Positions 9,841 to 19,742 of a stretch of 36,000 bases of DNA are shown piece by piece. Location of the stretch: assembly GCA_963575745.1 (NCBI GenBank), contig CAUYUJ010001336.1, forward strand, positions 1,112,676 through 1,148,675, in the 5' to 3' direction. The DNA comes from Prorocentrum cordatum. Lineage: Eukaryota; Sar; Dinophyceae; Prorocentrales; Prorocentraceae. The stretch's first letter is position 1; the number at the start of each line of letters is the position of its first letter. The notes below the pieces were generated by a model. That model was not told the origin of the DNA. It ran no database searches and saw only the letters and a program-made list of their open reading frames with translations. The position numbers and the translations under genes were made by a program.

Positions 9841-10835
9841 GAACGAACGAGGGCGGGGGCGAGGGCCAGAACGAAGGCGGGGACAAGGGGCAAGGGCAGG
9901 AACGATCGCGAGAAAGAAGGCGGAGGCGCGGGCGGGAACTGGGGCGGGAACGATGGCGGGGGCGATGGGCAAGAACGAAGGCGCGAACGAAGGCGAAAAC
10001 GAAGGCGGGAACGAGGGCGGGAGTGAAGGCAAGAACACAGGCGGGAGCGAGGGAGAGAACGAGGGCGAGAACGAAGGCGTGAACGAGGGTGGAAACGAGA
10101 GCGAGGGCGAGGGCGGGAACAAGGGCGAGAACAAAGGCGGGAGCGACGGCGGGAACGAGGGCGGGGGCGACAGCGGGAACGAAGGCGTGAACGAGGGTGG
10201 AGACGAGAGCGAGGGCGAGGGCGGGAACAAGGGCGAGAACAAAGGCGAGAGCGACGGCGGGAACGACGGCGGGGGCGACAGCGGGCCCGAAGGCTAAAAC
10301 GAAGGCGAGAACGAAGGCGAGAACGAGGGCGGGAACGAGGGCGGGAACGAGGGCGAGAACGGCGGGAACGAAGGCGGGAACGAAGGCGGGAACGAGGACG
10401 AAAACGAGGGCGAGAACGAGGGCGAGGGCGGGAACAAGGGCGGGAACGAAGGCGGGAACGAGGGCGAAAACGAGGGCGAAAACGAAGGCTAGAACGAGGG
10501 CGGGAACGATCGCGGGAGCGAGGGCGGGAACGAGGGGGGGAGCGAGGGCGGGAATGAGGGCGGGGGGCCGCCTCTGGGCGCCTCCGGGATTCCTTCGGGC
10601 GCCTCGGGAATTCCCCGGGCGCCTCTGGGGAACCTCCAGGGGGCGGGAACGAGGGCGGGAACGAGGGCGAGAACGAAAGCGGGGACGAGGACGATAACGA
10701 GGGCGGGAGCGACGGCGGAAGCGAAGGCGAGAACGAGGGCGGAAACGAAGGATGGAACGAGGGCGGGAACGAGGGCGGGAACGAGGGCGGGAACGACGGC
10801 GAGAGCGAGGGCGGGATCGAAGGCGGGAGCTATGG
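9840..10835. repeat. Minisatellite, 12-base GGCGGGAACGAG family
   Basis: Units GGCGGGAACGAG, GGCGAGAACGAA, GGCGAGGGCGAG and close variants repeat for about 1 kb on a 6/12-base periodicity with almost no T on the plus strand. A different segment interrupts at about 10558-10650, where GGGCGCCTC recurs several times with GGGAATTCC-like spacers. Frames give Gly-Asn-Glu, Arg-Thr-Lys or Ala-Leu-Val repeats depending on phase, so none should be called a gene. Confidence 0.95.
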
Positions 10836-11085
10836 CCGGAGCGATAAGGGAAGGTGGAAGGATAAGAGAGGGGATAAAGGGAGGAGCGCGAGGAGGAAAA
10901 GGAAAAGGAGGGACGGTGGAGGAGAAGGGAGGGCCGGGAAGAGGGGGAGGCAGGTGGAAGATGAGGGGGGGATAAGGGACGGAGGAAAGAGACAAACTGA
11001 TGACGAGAGGGGGGGGGAAGAGGGGCGCGAACGGGGGAAGATGGAAAGGGGAGGAGAGGGAAGCGGAGAAAGGAGGGAGGGGATG
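10836..11085. other. Purine-rich transition
   Basis: GGAGG/GGAAGG-rich sequence without the regular 12-base unit. Nothing else is recognisable. Confidence 0.5.
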
Positions 11086-12005
11086 GACGAGGGGCCGACA
11101 AACGAGGCAACGAGAAAACAAACCAGTGCCCGAGAAAACGAAACCACGACCCAGGGGCCGACAAAACGAGACAACGAGAAAACAAACCAGTGCCGGAGAA
11201 AACGAAACCACGACCCACGGGCCGAGAAAACGAGACAACGAGAAAACAAACCAGTGCCCGAGAAAACGAAACCACGACCCAGGGGCAGAGAAAACGAGAC
11301 AACGAGAAAACGAACCAGGGCTCGAGAAAGCGAGAACACAACCCAAGGGCAGAGAAAACGAGAAAAAACGAGAAAACGAACCAGGGCCCGAGAAAACGAA
11401 ACAAAAACCCAGAAGCCAAGAAAACGAGAAAACGAGACAATGAACCAAGGTCCGAGAAAACACGATAACGACCCGGGGGCCGAGAACAAGAGAAAACACT
11501 ATACAAACCACAGTCCGTACGAGCAAACGAAAACACGATCCAGGGGCCGAGAAAACGCGAATATCGGTCCTAGAAAACGAGACCACGGCCCAGGGGCCGA
11601 GAAAACGAGAAAACGATAAAAGGAATCAGGGCCCGAGAAAACGAGACTACGAACCAGGGGCCGAGAAACCGAGGCAACAAGAAAACAAACCAGCGTCCGA
11701 GAAAACAAGACCACGACCCAGGGGCCGAGAAAACAAGAAAGCAAGAAAACTAGCCGGGGTACGAGACCACGGCCCAGGGGCCGAGAAAACAAGAAACGAG
11801 AGCACAAACCGGGGCCAGAGAAAACGAGACCACGACCCAGGGTCCGAGAAAACGAGAAAACGACTCAGGGTCAGAAAAAATGAGACCATGACCCAGGAGC
11901 AGAGACACCGAGAAAACAAGAAAACGAACCATGGCCCGAGAAAACTCAACCACGACCCAGGAGCACAGAAAACGAGAAAACGAACCGGAACAGAGAAAAC
12001 GATAC
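11086..12005. repeat. GAGAAAACGA minisatellite, array 1
   Basis: Units built from GAGAAAACGA, GACCACGACCCAGGGGCC and ACCAGGGCCC repeat with about 28- and 56-base higher-order periods. The plus strand is almost free of T. The same array resumes at 13690 in the same orientation. Confidence 0.95.
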
Positions 12006-12277
12006 CTATACGACCACCCTTCGGGTGATAACCAGGTTCGGGGGGGGAGGAACCAACGTCTCACTCGATCGGTCTCACTATCGATCTCACTATCGATCTC
12101 AGTATCGGTCTCGCTCGATCGATCTCCCTCGATCGATCTCACAATCGATCTCACTCGATCTATCTCACAATTGATCTGACTATCGATCTCATCATCGATC
12201 TCACAACCGATCTCACAATCGATATCACATTGGGTCTCACTATCGATCTCACTATCGATATCACAACCGCTATCACA
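12006..12277. repeat. TCTCACTATCGA short tandem repeat
   Basis: After a short unique stretch with a CACCCTTCGGGTG hairpin (about 12017-12029), imperfect units such as TCTCACTATCGA and TCGATCGATC run to about 12277. They then grade into the CATCAT array. Confidence 0.85.
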
Positions 12278-13036
12278 ATCAACGTCATCATCATCATCAT
12301 CGAAAACAACATCAACACCAACATCATCATCACCAACATCATCATAATCGGGACACCGTCCTCATCATCAACACCAACATCATCATCACGGTCATCAACA
12401 TCATCGGGACACCACCATCATCATCATCACCATCATCACAACCATCATCATCATCATCGTCAACATCATCATCATCAGCAGCATCTGGACACAGTCATCG
12501 TCATCATCATCAGCAGCAGCATCATCATCGGGACACCATTATGATCACCATCGTTATCATCATCATCATCAGCATCATCATCATCAGCATCATCGGGACA
12601 CCATCATCATCTCATTTTCATCATCGACATCATCATCAGCATCATCAACATCATCATCATCAGCATCATCATCATCGTCATCATCGGGGCACCATCATCA
12701 TCATTGCCAACATCAGCATCAACATCATCATCATCATCATCACCAACGGGACGCCATCATCATCAACATCATCATCATCACCATCAGAATAATCATCATC
12801 ATCGGGACGCGATAATCATCATCAACCTCATCATCATCAACATCATCATCATCGGGACACAGTCATAATCATCATCATCAACATCAACATAATCATACTC
12901 ATCATCATCGGGACACCATCATCGTCATCATCATGATTATCAACATAATCATCATGATCATCATCATCCTCATCATCGGGACACCATCAGCATCATCATC
13001 ATCATCGTCATCATCATTATCATCATCGACATCATC

Positions 13037-13067
<31 letters not shown>

Positions 13068-13277
13068 GCATCGTCATCATCATCGGGACACCATCATCAT
13101 CATATCATCATCATCATCATCATCGTCCTCATGACCATCATCATCATCAGCATCACCATCATCATCATCATTATCATCGTCATCATCATCATCAGCAGCA
13201 TCATCATCATCAGCATCACCATCATCATCATCATCATCATCGTCATCATCATCATCACCATCAACATCATCATCATC

Positions 13278-13332
<55 letters not shown>
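12278..13332. repeat. CAT/ATC array with regular GGGACACC spacers
   Basis: About 1 kb of CAT triplets carries the octamer GGGACACC (or one-base variants) at about 12347, 12402, 12529, 12593, 12687, 12748, 12802, 12851, 12908, 12976 and 13083, mostly 50-100 bases apart. That makes it a higher-order repeat and not a plain microsatellite. Confidence 0.9.
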
Positions 13333-13333
<1 letters not shown>

Positions 13334-13433
13334 GCGGGACACCGCGGGACACCGGCGGGACACCGCGGGGCACCGCGGGACACCGCGGGACACCGCGGGA
13401 CACCGGCGGGACACCGGCGGGACACCGCGGGCC
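13333..13433. repeat. GCGGGACACC minisatellite
   Basis: Ten- to eleven-base units GCGGGACACC or GGCGGGACACC occur about ten times head to tail. The core octamer is the same as the spacer in the adjacent CAT array. Confidence 0.95.
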
Positions 13434-13569
13434 CCCGGCCGCCCGGAAGGGAATCATTTGGTCCGGCCGCGCCTCAGCCACACGGGACACCAGCGGGACA
13501 CTGGCGGGACACCGCGGGCCCCCGGCCGCCCGGAAGGGAGACATTTGGTCCGGCCGCGCCTCAGCCACA
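13419..13569. repeat. 64-bp direct duplication, 87-bp period
   Basis: The block at 13419-13482, which includes CCCCCGGCCGCCCGGAAGGG and ATTTGGTCCGGCCGCGCCTC, is repeated at 13506-13569 with only a couple of differences. GGGACACC-type units fill the gap. The duplication is therefore recent relative to the other repeats here. Confidence 0.9.
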
Positions 13570-13689
13570 GGAGACTTTCTCTCGCCCGCCCACGCAGCTT
13601 CGCCTCGCCCGCACGGCACGCACGAACACGAAACCGAAATCGATTTCCCGGTAGGGGGGCTCTCCGTTCCACTTCGATCTCACCCCCCA

Positions 13690-15335
13690 ACCTCCGACCA
13701 AGACCCAGGAGCCGAGAAAACAAGAAAACGAGAAAACGAATCGGGGTCTGAGAAAACAAAAAAACGACCAAGGGGCAGAGAGAATGCGAAAATGATAAAA
13801 CAAACCAGGGCCCAAGAAAACTGGACCACGACCCAGGGGCCGAGAAAACAAGAAAACGAGAAAACGAACAAGGGTCCGAGAAAACGAGACCACGACCAAG
13901 GGGACGATAAAACAAGAAAACAAGACGACGGTTCAGGGTCAGAGAAAACGAGACCACGACCCAGGGGCCGAGAAAACGATAAAACAAGACAACGAACCAG
14001 GGGCCGAGAACACGAGACAAAAATCCAGGGGCCGAGACAACGAGAAAAACGAGAAAACGAACTGGGGCCTGAGAATCCGAGACCACGACCCAAGGGCCGA
14101 GACAACGAGAAAACGAGAAAACGAACCGGGGCCCGAGAAAACGAGACCACGACCGAGGGGCCGAGAAAACGAGAAAACGAACCAGGGTCAGAGAAAGGAA
14201 AACCACAATCCAAGGGCCGAGAAACGGAGAACACGAGGAGAAACCGAACCAGGGTCCGAGAAAACGGGACCACGACCCAGGGGCCGAGAAAACAATAAAA
14301 CGAGCCAGGGTCAGAGAAAACGAGACCATGACCCAGGGGCCGAGAACACGAGAAAACGAGAACACTAACAAGGGTCCGAGGAAAAATGACATCACGATCC
14401 AGGGGCCGAGAAAACAAGAAAACGAGATCACAAACCAGGGCCCGAAACAACAACACAAAAAACAAAATCCGAGAAAACGAAAAAGAAAACAACGAACCAG
14501 GGTCCGAGACAACGAGACCACGACCAAGGGGCCGAGAACACGAGAAAACGAGAAAACGAACCAACGTCCGAGCAAACGAGACTACGACCCAAGGGCACAG
14601 AAAACGCGAAAACGAACCAGGGTCCGAGAAAACCCGACCACGACCCAGGAGCCGAGAAAACGAGAAAACAATAAAAGGAATCAGGGCCCGAGAAAACGAG
14701 ACTACGAACCAGGGGCCGAGAAAACAAGAAAACTAAAAAACGAGCCAGGCCCCGAGAAAACGAGACCACGACCCAAAAGCCGAAAAACAAAAAACGAGAC
14801 AACGAACCAGGCCCGGAGAAAACGAGACCACGACCCAGGAGCCGAGGAAATGAGAAAACGCGAAAACGACCCACGACCCAGGGGCCGAGATCACCAGAAA
14901 ACGCTTGGTTCGAGAAAGCGAGACCACGACCCAGGAGCCGAGAAAACGAAGAAACGAGAAAACGAAGCATGGTCAAAGAAAACACGACAACCTCCCGGGG
15001 GCTGAGACAACGAGAAAACGGGAATACGAACCAGCGTCCGAGAAAAGAAAACCACAACCCAGGGGCCGAGAAAACAAGAAAACGAAGCACGGTCCGAGAA
15101 AACTGGACCACGACGCAGGCGCAGAGAAAACGAAAAAACGAGAACGCGAACCAAGGCCAAAGAAAACGAGACCGCGACCCAGGAGCCGAAAACACGAGAA
15201 AACAAGAAAACGAACCAGGGGCCGAGAAAATGATAAAACGATAAAAAGGAATCAAGACCCGAGAAAACGAGACTACGAACCAGGGGCCGAGAAAACAAGA
15301 AAGCAATAATCAGAAAACGAACCAGGGGTCGACGT
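13690..15335. repeat. GAGAAAACGA minisatellite, array 2
   Basis: This is the same repeat family, orientation and T-poor composition as 11086-12005. It continues for about 1.6 kb. The 1.7-kb stretch between the two arrays consists of other repeats, which suggests one array split by a later insertion or expansion. Confidence 0.95.
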
Positions 15336-15394
15336 TATTTTCCAATTTCGTTGTCTAGCGCTGCGGTGCGCACCTGTCGCCAAGGATTCAGCAA

Positions 15395-15740
15395 TTTTGC
15401 CAGAGCCCCGGAAGGGAGGGGGGGGAGGTAGCTTCGGAAGCTACCCCCCTCGTTTGCACAGGAGGGGGGGTTGCTTGAAGCCGCCCTCCCCTGTGTCCAG
15501 ACCAAAAAAGGGAGGAAGAGTGGGGGTAGCTTCCGAACCTCCCCCCCGCCTTGAAAGGGAAGCCCGGGCTCACCTTCGGCTCCGAAAAAGGGAGGGACGG
15601 GGGGAATAGCTTCGAAGCCCCCCCCCTCCCTTAGCCAGGGCCCCCCTAGCATAGAAACCCTTTAGACGGGAGGGGGGGGTAGCTTCTGAAGTTCCCCCCC
15701 CCTTTTCGAAGGAAGGGGGGCGGGGGTACCTTGAAGCTGG
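15395..15740. repeat. GGGGGTAGCTTC...CCCCCC fold-back units
   Basis: About five units pair a G run plus TAGCTTC with GAAGC plus a C run. The first contains GGTAGCTTC-G-GAAGCTACC (about 15426-15444), a perfect 9-bp-arm palindrome. Units are 60-80 bases apart, and short forward and reverse frames here are repeat-driven. Confidence 0.85.
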
Positions 15741-15779
15741 GTCACCCCTTTTGGTATTTAGTTCCGTATGGGCGCGCTA

Positions 15780-16020
15780 TTACGAAACTCTGATTTGGCT
15801 CTGGCCTGAAACTCTGGTTCATCTCTCTGGTTTGGCTGAAGCTCTGAATTAGCTCTGGTCTGGAACTCTGATTAAATTCTGATTTAGTCCTGGTTGGGGA
15901 CAGAGCCGAATCAGAGGTACATCGGAGTTCAGACCAGAGTTAAATCAGATGTTCGAGAAATTCAAAAATCAAACCGAGTTCCGGGCCAGAGTTGAATCAG
16001 AACTGGATCAGAGTATTATT
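15780..16020. repeat. CTCTGATTTAGCTCTGG satellite, right copy
   Basis: The left half carries units like AACTCTGATTTGGCTCTGG. The right half carries the inverse, such as CCAGAGTTAAATCAGA, so the segment is an inverted cluster. It is the same family as 7110-7320. Confidence 0.75.
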
Positions 16021-16144
16021 CGTTTTTTTCCCTACCTAGGCTCTGCCTAGAAGGGTTCTTACTCTGTTAGCTTAAAGGGGCCGGGCAGTGCTACACGCCC
16101 CGGGCGGTTCCCCCAGTCCCCGCCCCGCGGTTCCCCCAGTCCCC

Positions 16145-17150
16145 TGGGAGCTTTAGCCTTAGCTTTAGCTTTAGCCTTAGCTGTAGCTTTAGCTTAGCTT
16201 TAGCTTAGCTTTAGCTTAGCTTTAGCTTAGCTTAGCTTTAGCGTAGCTTTAGCTTCAGCTGAGTGTTAGCTTAGTTTCAGCTTAACTTTAGCTTAGCTTT
16301 AGCTTAGCTTCAGCTTAGCTTCAGCTTAGTGTTAGCTTAGCTTCAGCTTAGCTTTAGCTTAGCTTCAGCTTGGCCTTAGCTGAGCTGCAGCTTAGCTTTA
16401 GCTTAGCTTTAGCTTAGCTTTAGCTTAGCTTTAGCTTAGCTTTAGCTTTGGCTTAGCTTTAGCTTAGCTGTAGCTTAGCTTCAGCTTAGCTTTAGCTCAG
16501 CTTCAGCTTGGCCTTAGCTTAGCTCTATCTTAGCTCTAGCTTAGCTCTAGCTTAGCTTTAGCTTAGCTTTAGCTTAGCTTTAGCTTAGCTTTAGCTTAGC
16601 TCCAGCTTAGCTTCAGCTTAGCTTCAGCTTAGCTGTAGCTGAGTGTTAGCTTAGCCTTAGCTCAGCTTGAGCTTAGGTTTAGCTTAGCTTTAGCTTAGCT
16701 TCAGCTTAGTGTTAGCTTAGCTTTAGCTTAGCTTCAGCTTAGTGTTAGCTTAGCTTTAGCTTAGCTTCAGCCGAGCTTTAGCTTAGCTTTAGCTTAGCAT
16801 TAGCTTTAGCTTGAGCTTAGCTTTAGCTTTAGCTTTAGCTTAGCTTTAGCTTAGCTTGAGCTTAGCTTCAGCTTAGCTTCAGCTTAGCTTCAGCTTAGCT
16901 TTAGCTTAGCTTTAGCTTAGCTTCAGCTTAGCTTTAGCTTAGTGTTAGCTTAGCCTTAGCTTAGCTTGAGCTTTGCTTTAGCTTAGTTTCAGCTTAGTGT
17001 TAGCTTAGCTTCAGCTTAGCTTTCGCTTAGCTTTAGCTCAGCTTTAGCTTAGCTTTAGCTTAGCTTCAGCTTAGCTTTAGCTTAGCTTTAGCTTAGCTTC
17101 AGCTTAGCTTTAGCTTAGCTTTAGCTTAGCTTTAGGTTAGCTTTACTGTT
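16145..17150. repeat. TTTAGCTTAGC satellite, about 1 kb
   Basis: Near-perfect 11-12-base units TTTAGCTTAGC with variants (TTCAGCTTAGC, GTGTTAGCTTAG) run for about 1 kb. Each unit has AGCT palindromes. It directly abuts the Copia-like hinge fragment on the right. It is not the TTTAGGG telomere repeat. Confidence 0.97.
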
Positions 17151-17168
17151 ACTACGAATGCTGCTTTC

Positions 17169-17438
17169 CTAGGGGCGCCAACTCCTAGGTCGGGTCGCAC
17201 TGGGATAATCTTTAAGGTTTGAAGCTAGTTTGCCTCCAAGACACACGCTCAAGTCCACGTGGTCCTCCACTGCCGCCTCGGCCTGGGAAGGCCGAGCGTC
17301 CGCCTCCGGCACCTCGGGTCCGTCGTCCTCACTTTGGTCTGCCTCGACCTCCTCCTCATGCGCCTTGGTCGCATCCCCCATGTAGAGCGCCTCGTCGCCC
17401 TCCGCGTCGAGCAGTGCCTTCTCCGTGATGTCCAGCTG
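17169..17438 (-). pseudogene. Copia polyprotein hinge fragment
   Basis: On the minus strand a frame entering at 17438 reads QLDITEKALLDAEGDEAL then YMGDATKAHEEEVEADQ and an acidic stretch ending in DLSVCLGGKLASNL. It is acidic and low in complexity, the character of the linker between integrase and reverse transcriptase. It lies immediately downstream of the integrase once the 406-bp element is discounted, and ends at the TTTAGCTTAGC satellite. Confidence 0.6.
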
Positions 17439-17844
17439 TTACTCTGTGCCCCTCAATACTTCTGGGCCCCCCGGACAACAGGCGCCCCCCCGGACAACGC
17501 ACCCCCCCCCCCCCCCGCCCCCCCGAACTACAAGCACCCTTCCCCCGGACTACAGGCCCCCCCCCCCCAGACTACAGCCCCCCCTCCCCCGGACTACAGG
17601 CCCACCCCCCGCGGACTACAGCTACCCGCACAGGACTACATCCACGCATGCGTTGACGCGTGAGCACGCGTTCCCCCCCAGACTGCAGGCCCCCCCCCCG
17701 GACTACAGGCGCCCTTCCCCCGGACCGCAGGCGCCCCGCCCCGGACTGCCCCCCCCCCCCGGACTACAGATGCCCCTCCCCGGGACTACAGGTGCCCTCC
17801 ACGGACTACATGCACCCCCAGAACTATTGAGGGACGCAGATTAA
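17439..17844. mobile_element. 406-bp non-autonomous TIR element with CTG duplication
   Basis: The left end TTACTCTGTGCCCCTCAATA and the reverse complement of the right end TTAATCTGCGTCCCTCAATA match at all but 3 of 20 positions, and the match continues for 8 more bases with one mismatch. Both ends are flanked by CTG (17436-17438 and 17845-17847), a 3-bp target duplication. The interior is a 20-24-base minisatellite of the type CCCCGGACTACAGGCGCC. No transposase is encoded. A 3-bp duplication fits superfamilies such as CACTA or Harbinger, but the TTAC terminus does not settle which. It splits the Copia integrase tail from its hinge. Confidence 0.8.
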
Positions 17845-18860
17845 CTGGCGCTGATGCCCAGCGCCTCGTCGGGCGACGCGCGGCGGACCGCCGCGAGATC
17901 GCGCTTGGTTGACGGCCCTTCGTGCAAGACGTAGATGGCCGCTGGCTCGACACCCATGCCCACGGCTGGCCCGTGCCAGGCCTTGAAGATCAAGGCTGGG
18001 CCCTTCCTCCACCGATTATTGCGCTTGCTCTCGCGGTAGAAATAGACGACGTCGCCAAGCCCGCGCTGGGCGGCGTCGGGCGACTGTCAGCAACCAGGGC
18101 TCGACGCAGCCGCTCGCTGGCGCCAATCTTCTCCAGCGCCACCGTCGCCGCGCTGTGGACCTGCGGGCGATTCGCCATACAAGGGTCGTTGTCCACCGCG
18201 TCGTGCACCGAGATCTGCGAGCGCCCTCGCTCGCCGAGTAGCCCCCGCGGCATCTGCTGCTACCGCCCCGGCGCGAGCTGTGCCGGCGAAAAGCTGGACT
18301 TGTTGATCCGCTGGTACTTGGCCCAGGTGGTCATCGCGGCGGCAGCTGCCACCTCCGACTCGGTTTCGATATCCACCTCCGTGGTGCTGGCTTTCCAAAG
18401 CACCTCCCATTCGCCGCCAGAATGCTCGAGCACTCCGCTCTGCCACGGCACCTCTACCACCGCGAACCAAACCTGGGCGCCGCAGCCCTCCAGCCGCCTG
18501 AACACTTCCTTGTAGAACTCGCCGCCGCTGTTGCACGCCTGCGAATTGAGTGCGCCAGCCCAACTGAACCAGACCAAGTCTAATGCCTACGCCACGATGC
18601 CAGGGTGCTTGCTCATGATGGGCGCCACCGCCTGGAAGCTCGTCTTGACGCCCGCGATGTCGAGCATCTTCAGCGCTGTCCCCGCGTTCGTGTGCACCGT
18701 GAACAGGTCGATCGCGATCTGCTCACCGAGCTCCTTCGCCTTCATGGGCCACGCCGGGAATCTGGCGCGGCCAACGGCCGGCCCGTTCATCTCGTGGCGC
18801 GCCGGGCGCTGCAACTGCACCGCCGCAGCGATCGCCTCGTCGCTATAGCTCCGCATGCTC
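17845..18860 (-). pseudogene. Copia integrase, frameshifted
   Basis: The minus-strand translation shows a retroviral-type integrase core that would join the cDNA to host DNA. IAIDLFTVHTNAG (about 18730-18690) carries the first catalytic Asp. CNSGGEFYKEVF (about 18530-18495) is where Asp-x-Gly is expected, but it has Asn. GVLEHSGGEWE (about 18440-18405) supplies the Glu. INKSSFSPAQLAPGR and ERLRRALVADSR follow, then a C-terminal segment with KAWHGPAVGMGVEPAAIYV ending near 17850. At least one stop and two frameshifts interrupt it. The upstream GPAVGRARFPAWPMKA is the usual pre-core region. The Asp-to-Asn change would inactivate it. Confidence 0.85.
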
Positions 18861-18929
18861 GGAGCGCTCGCGCGAGCTGGCCTTTCGAAGGACGTCGAAG
18901 GTTCTTGTGAATTTGAAGCGCCGCGTTCT

Positions 18930-19742
18930 TCACCTCCTTCGACGCCTGCGCCTTCTTCCTCTCCGTCTGATCCTCCAGAGGTTTCTCTGTGGCTGGGTAG
19001 TCCACGAATCTCCTTTCATCCACCTCCGGGGGGTCCGCCTCAGTGATCTCGCCCGCGTCGAGCACCCACTTCGGCCCGAAAAATTCAACCTGCCTTTCAC
19101 GATGCCCCTCGCCAACTCCGACATGTAGTAGCCCGTCCGCGCCGTCGCAATCGGGCCGCCCATGACCAAGTCGCGGGAGTGGGAAATGTCGCGCTGGCTG
19201 TCGAGCTCGATCGGCAGATCCTCGCGCGACGCCAGGAACCTCGCAGGCATCCGATGCGCCCCTCCACGTTCCGAGGCGAGTTCGCGCATGCACTGGCCCA
19301 CCTCCGCGGCGAAGCCCTGCTGGATGAGCCCCCGGAGCTCCCGCTCGCCCCGAGCTCCAGACCACTTCGGATTCTCGATCAGCCAGGCGCCTCCGTAATC
19401 CTTCACCACCTTCGCCACTTCCTTCGCGAACTTAGGGGATGGCCGGTCTCGGAGCTGCCCCTCGCGCATCTTCGCCCGGCCCTCCTGGAAGTAGGCCGCG
19501 TTGCTCCGGGGCGCGCAGGGGAAAACCATCAGCACCAGCTTCGGCTTCTTCGTCTTAGTGTCCTGCAACACCTCTCGCCGCCTCTTGAGGACCTCAGATC
19601 GTCTCCGAACTCCAGCGAGTAGCTCCTCGTGGTCGGGCGCCCTTGCCGAGCCGCCGCCTCCTTGCGCGCCGCCTCGTTCGTCGCAGAGACCTCCGTGGCC
19701 CGCGGCTGGCACTTGGTCGCCTCGCTCGCCGCCGCCTCGCAC
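18930..19742 (-). pseudogene. Cytosine-methyltransferase-like domain of the Copia element
   Basis: Between protease and integrase a minus-strand frame encodes KPKLVLMVFPCAPRSN (Pro-Cys near 19520), GGAWLIENPKWSGA (Glu-Asn-Pro near 19376), a CMREL...MPARFLASRE stretch and TARTGYYMSELARGIV. In C5-cytosine methyltransferases a Pro-Cys motif (IV, the nucleophile) and a Glu-Asn motif (VI) occur in this order and at similar spacing, so I read it as a divergent or decayed relative. I also associate such a segment with dinoflagellate Copia elements from memory. A SAM-binding motif I was not found, possibly lost in the frameshifted region upstream. Catalytic activity is unlikely in this copy. Confidence 0.6.

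Noticed and set aside
8479-10242. 587-codon reverse-strand open frame
   Set aside because: It runs through GC-rich DNA and a purine minisatellite. The translation is Pro/Ser/Phe repeats with no domain, and other strands are equally open.
9719-11536. 605-codon reverse-strand open frame and its 365- and 219-codon neighbours
   Set aside because: These are translations of the GGCGGGAACGAG and GAGAAAACGA minisatellites in different phases.
12933-13751. 272-codon open frame over the CAT arrays
   Set aside because: Poly-Ile/Ser/His from triplet repeats; no unique protein sequence.
13454-14575. 373-codon reverse frame with FSRFLVFSAPGSWSRF-like repeats
   Set aside because: Repeats of the GAGAAAACGA array read backwards. 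The membrane-like look comes from the T-rich complementary strand.
16145-17150. Telomere-like repeat
   Set aside because: The unit is TTTAGCTTAGC, not TTTAGGG, and it lies inside a retroelement.
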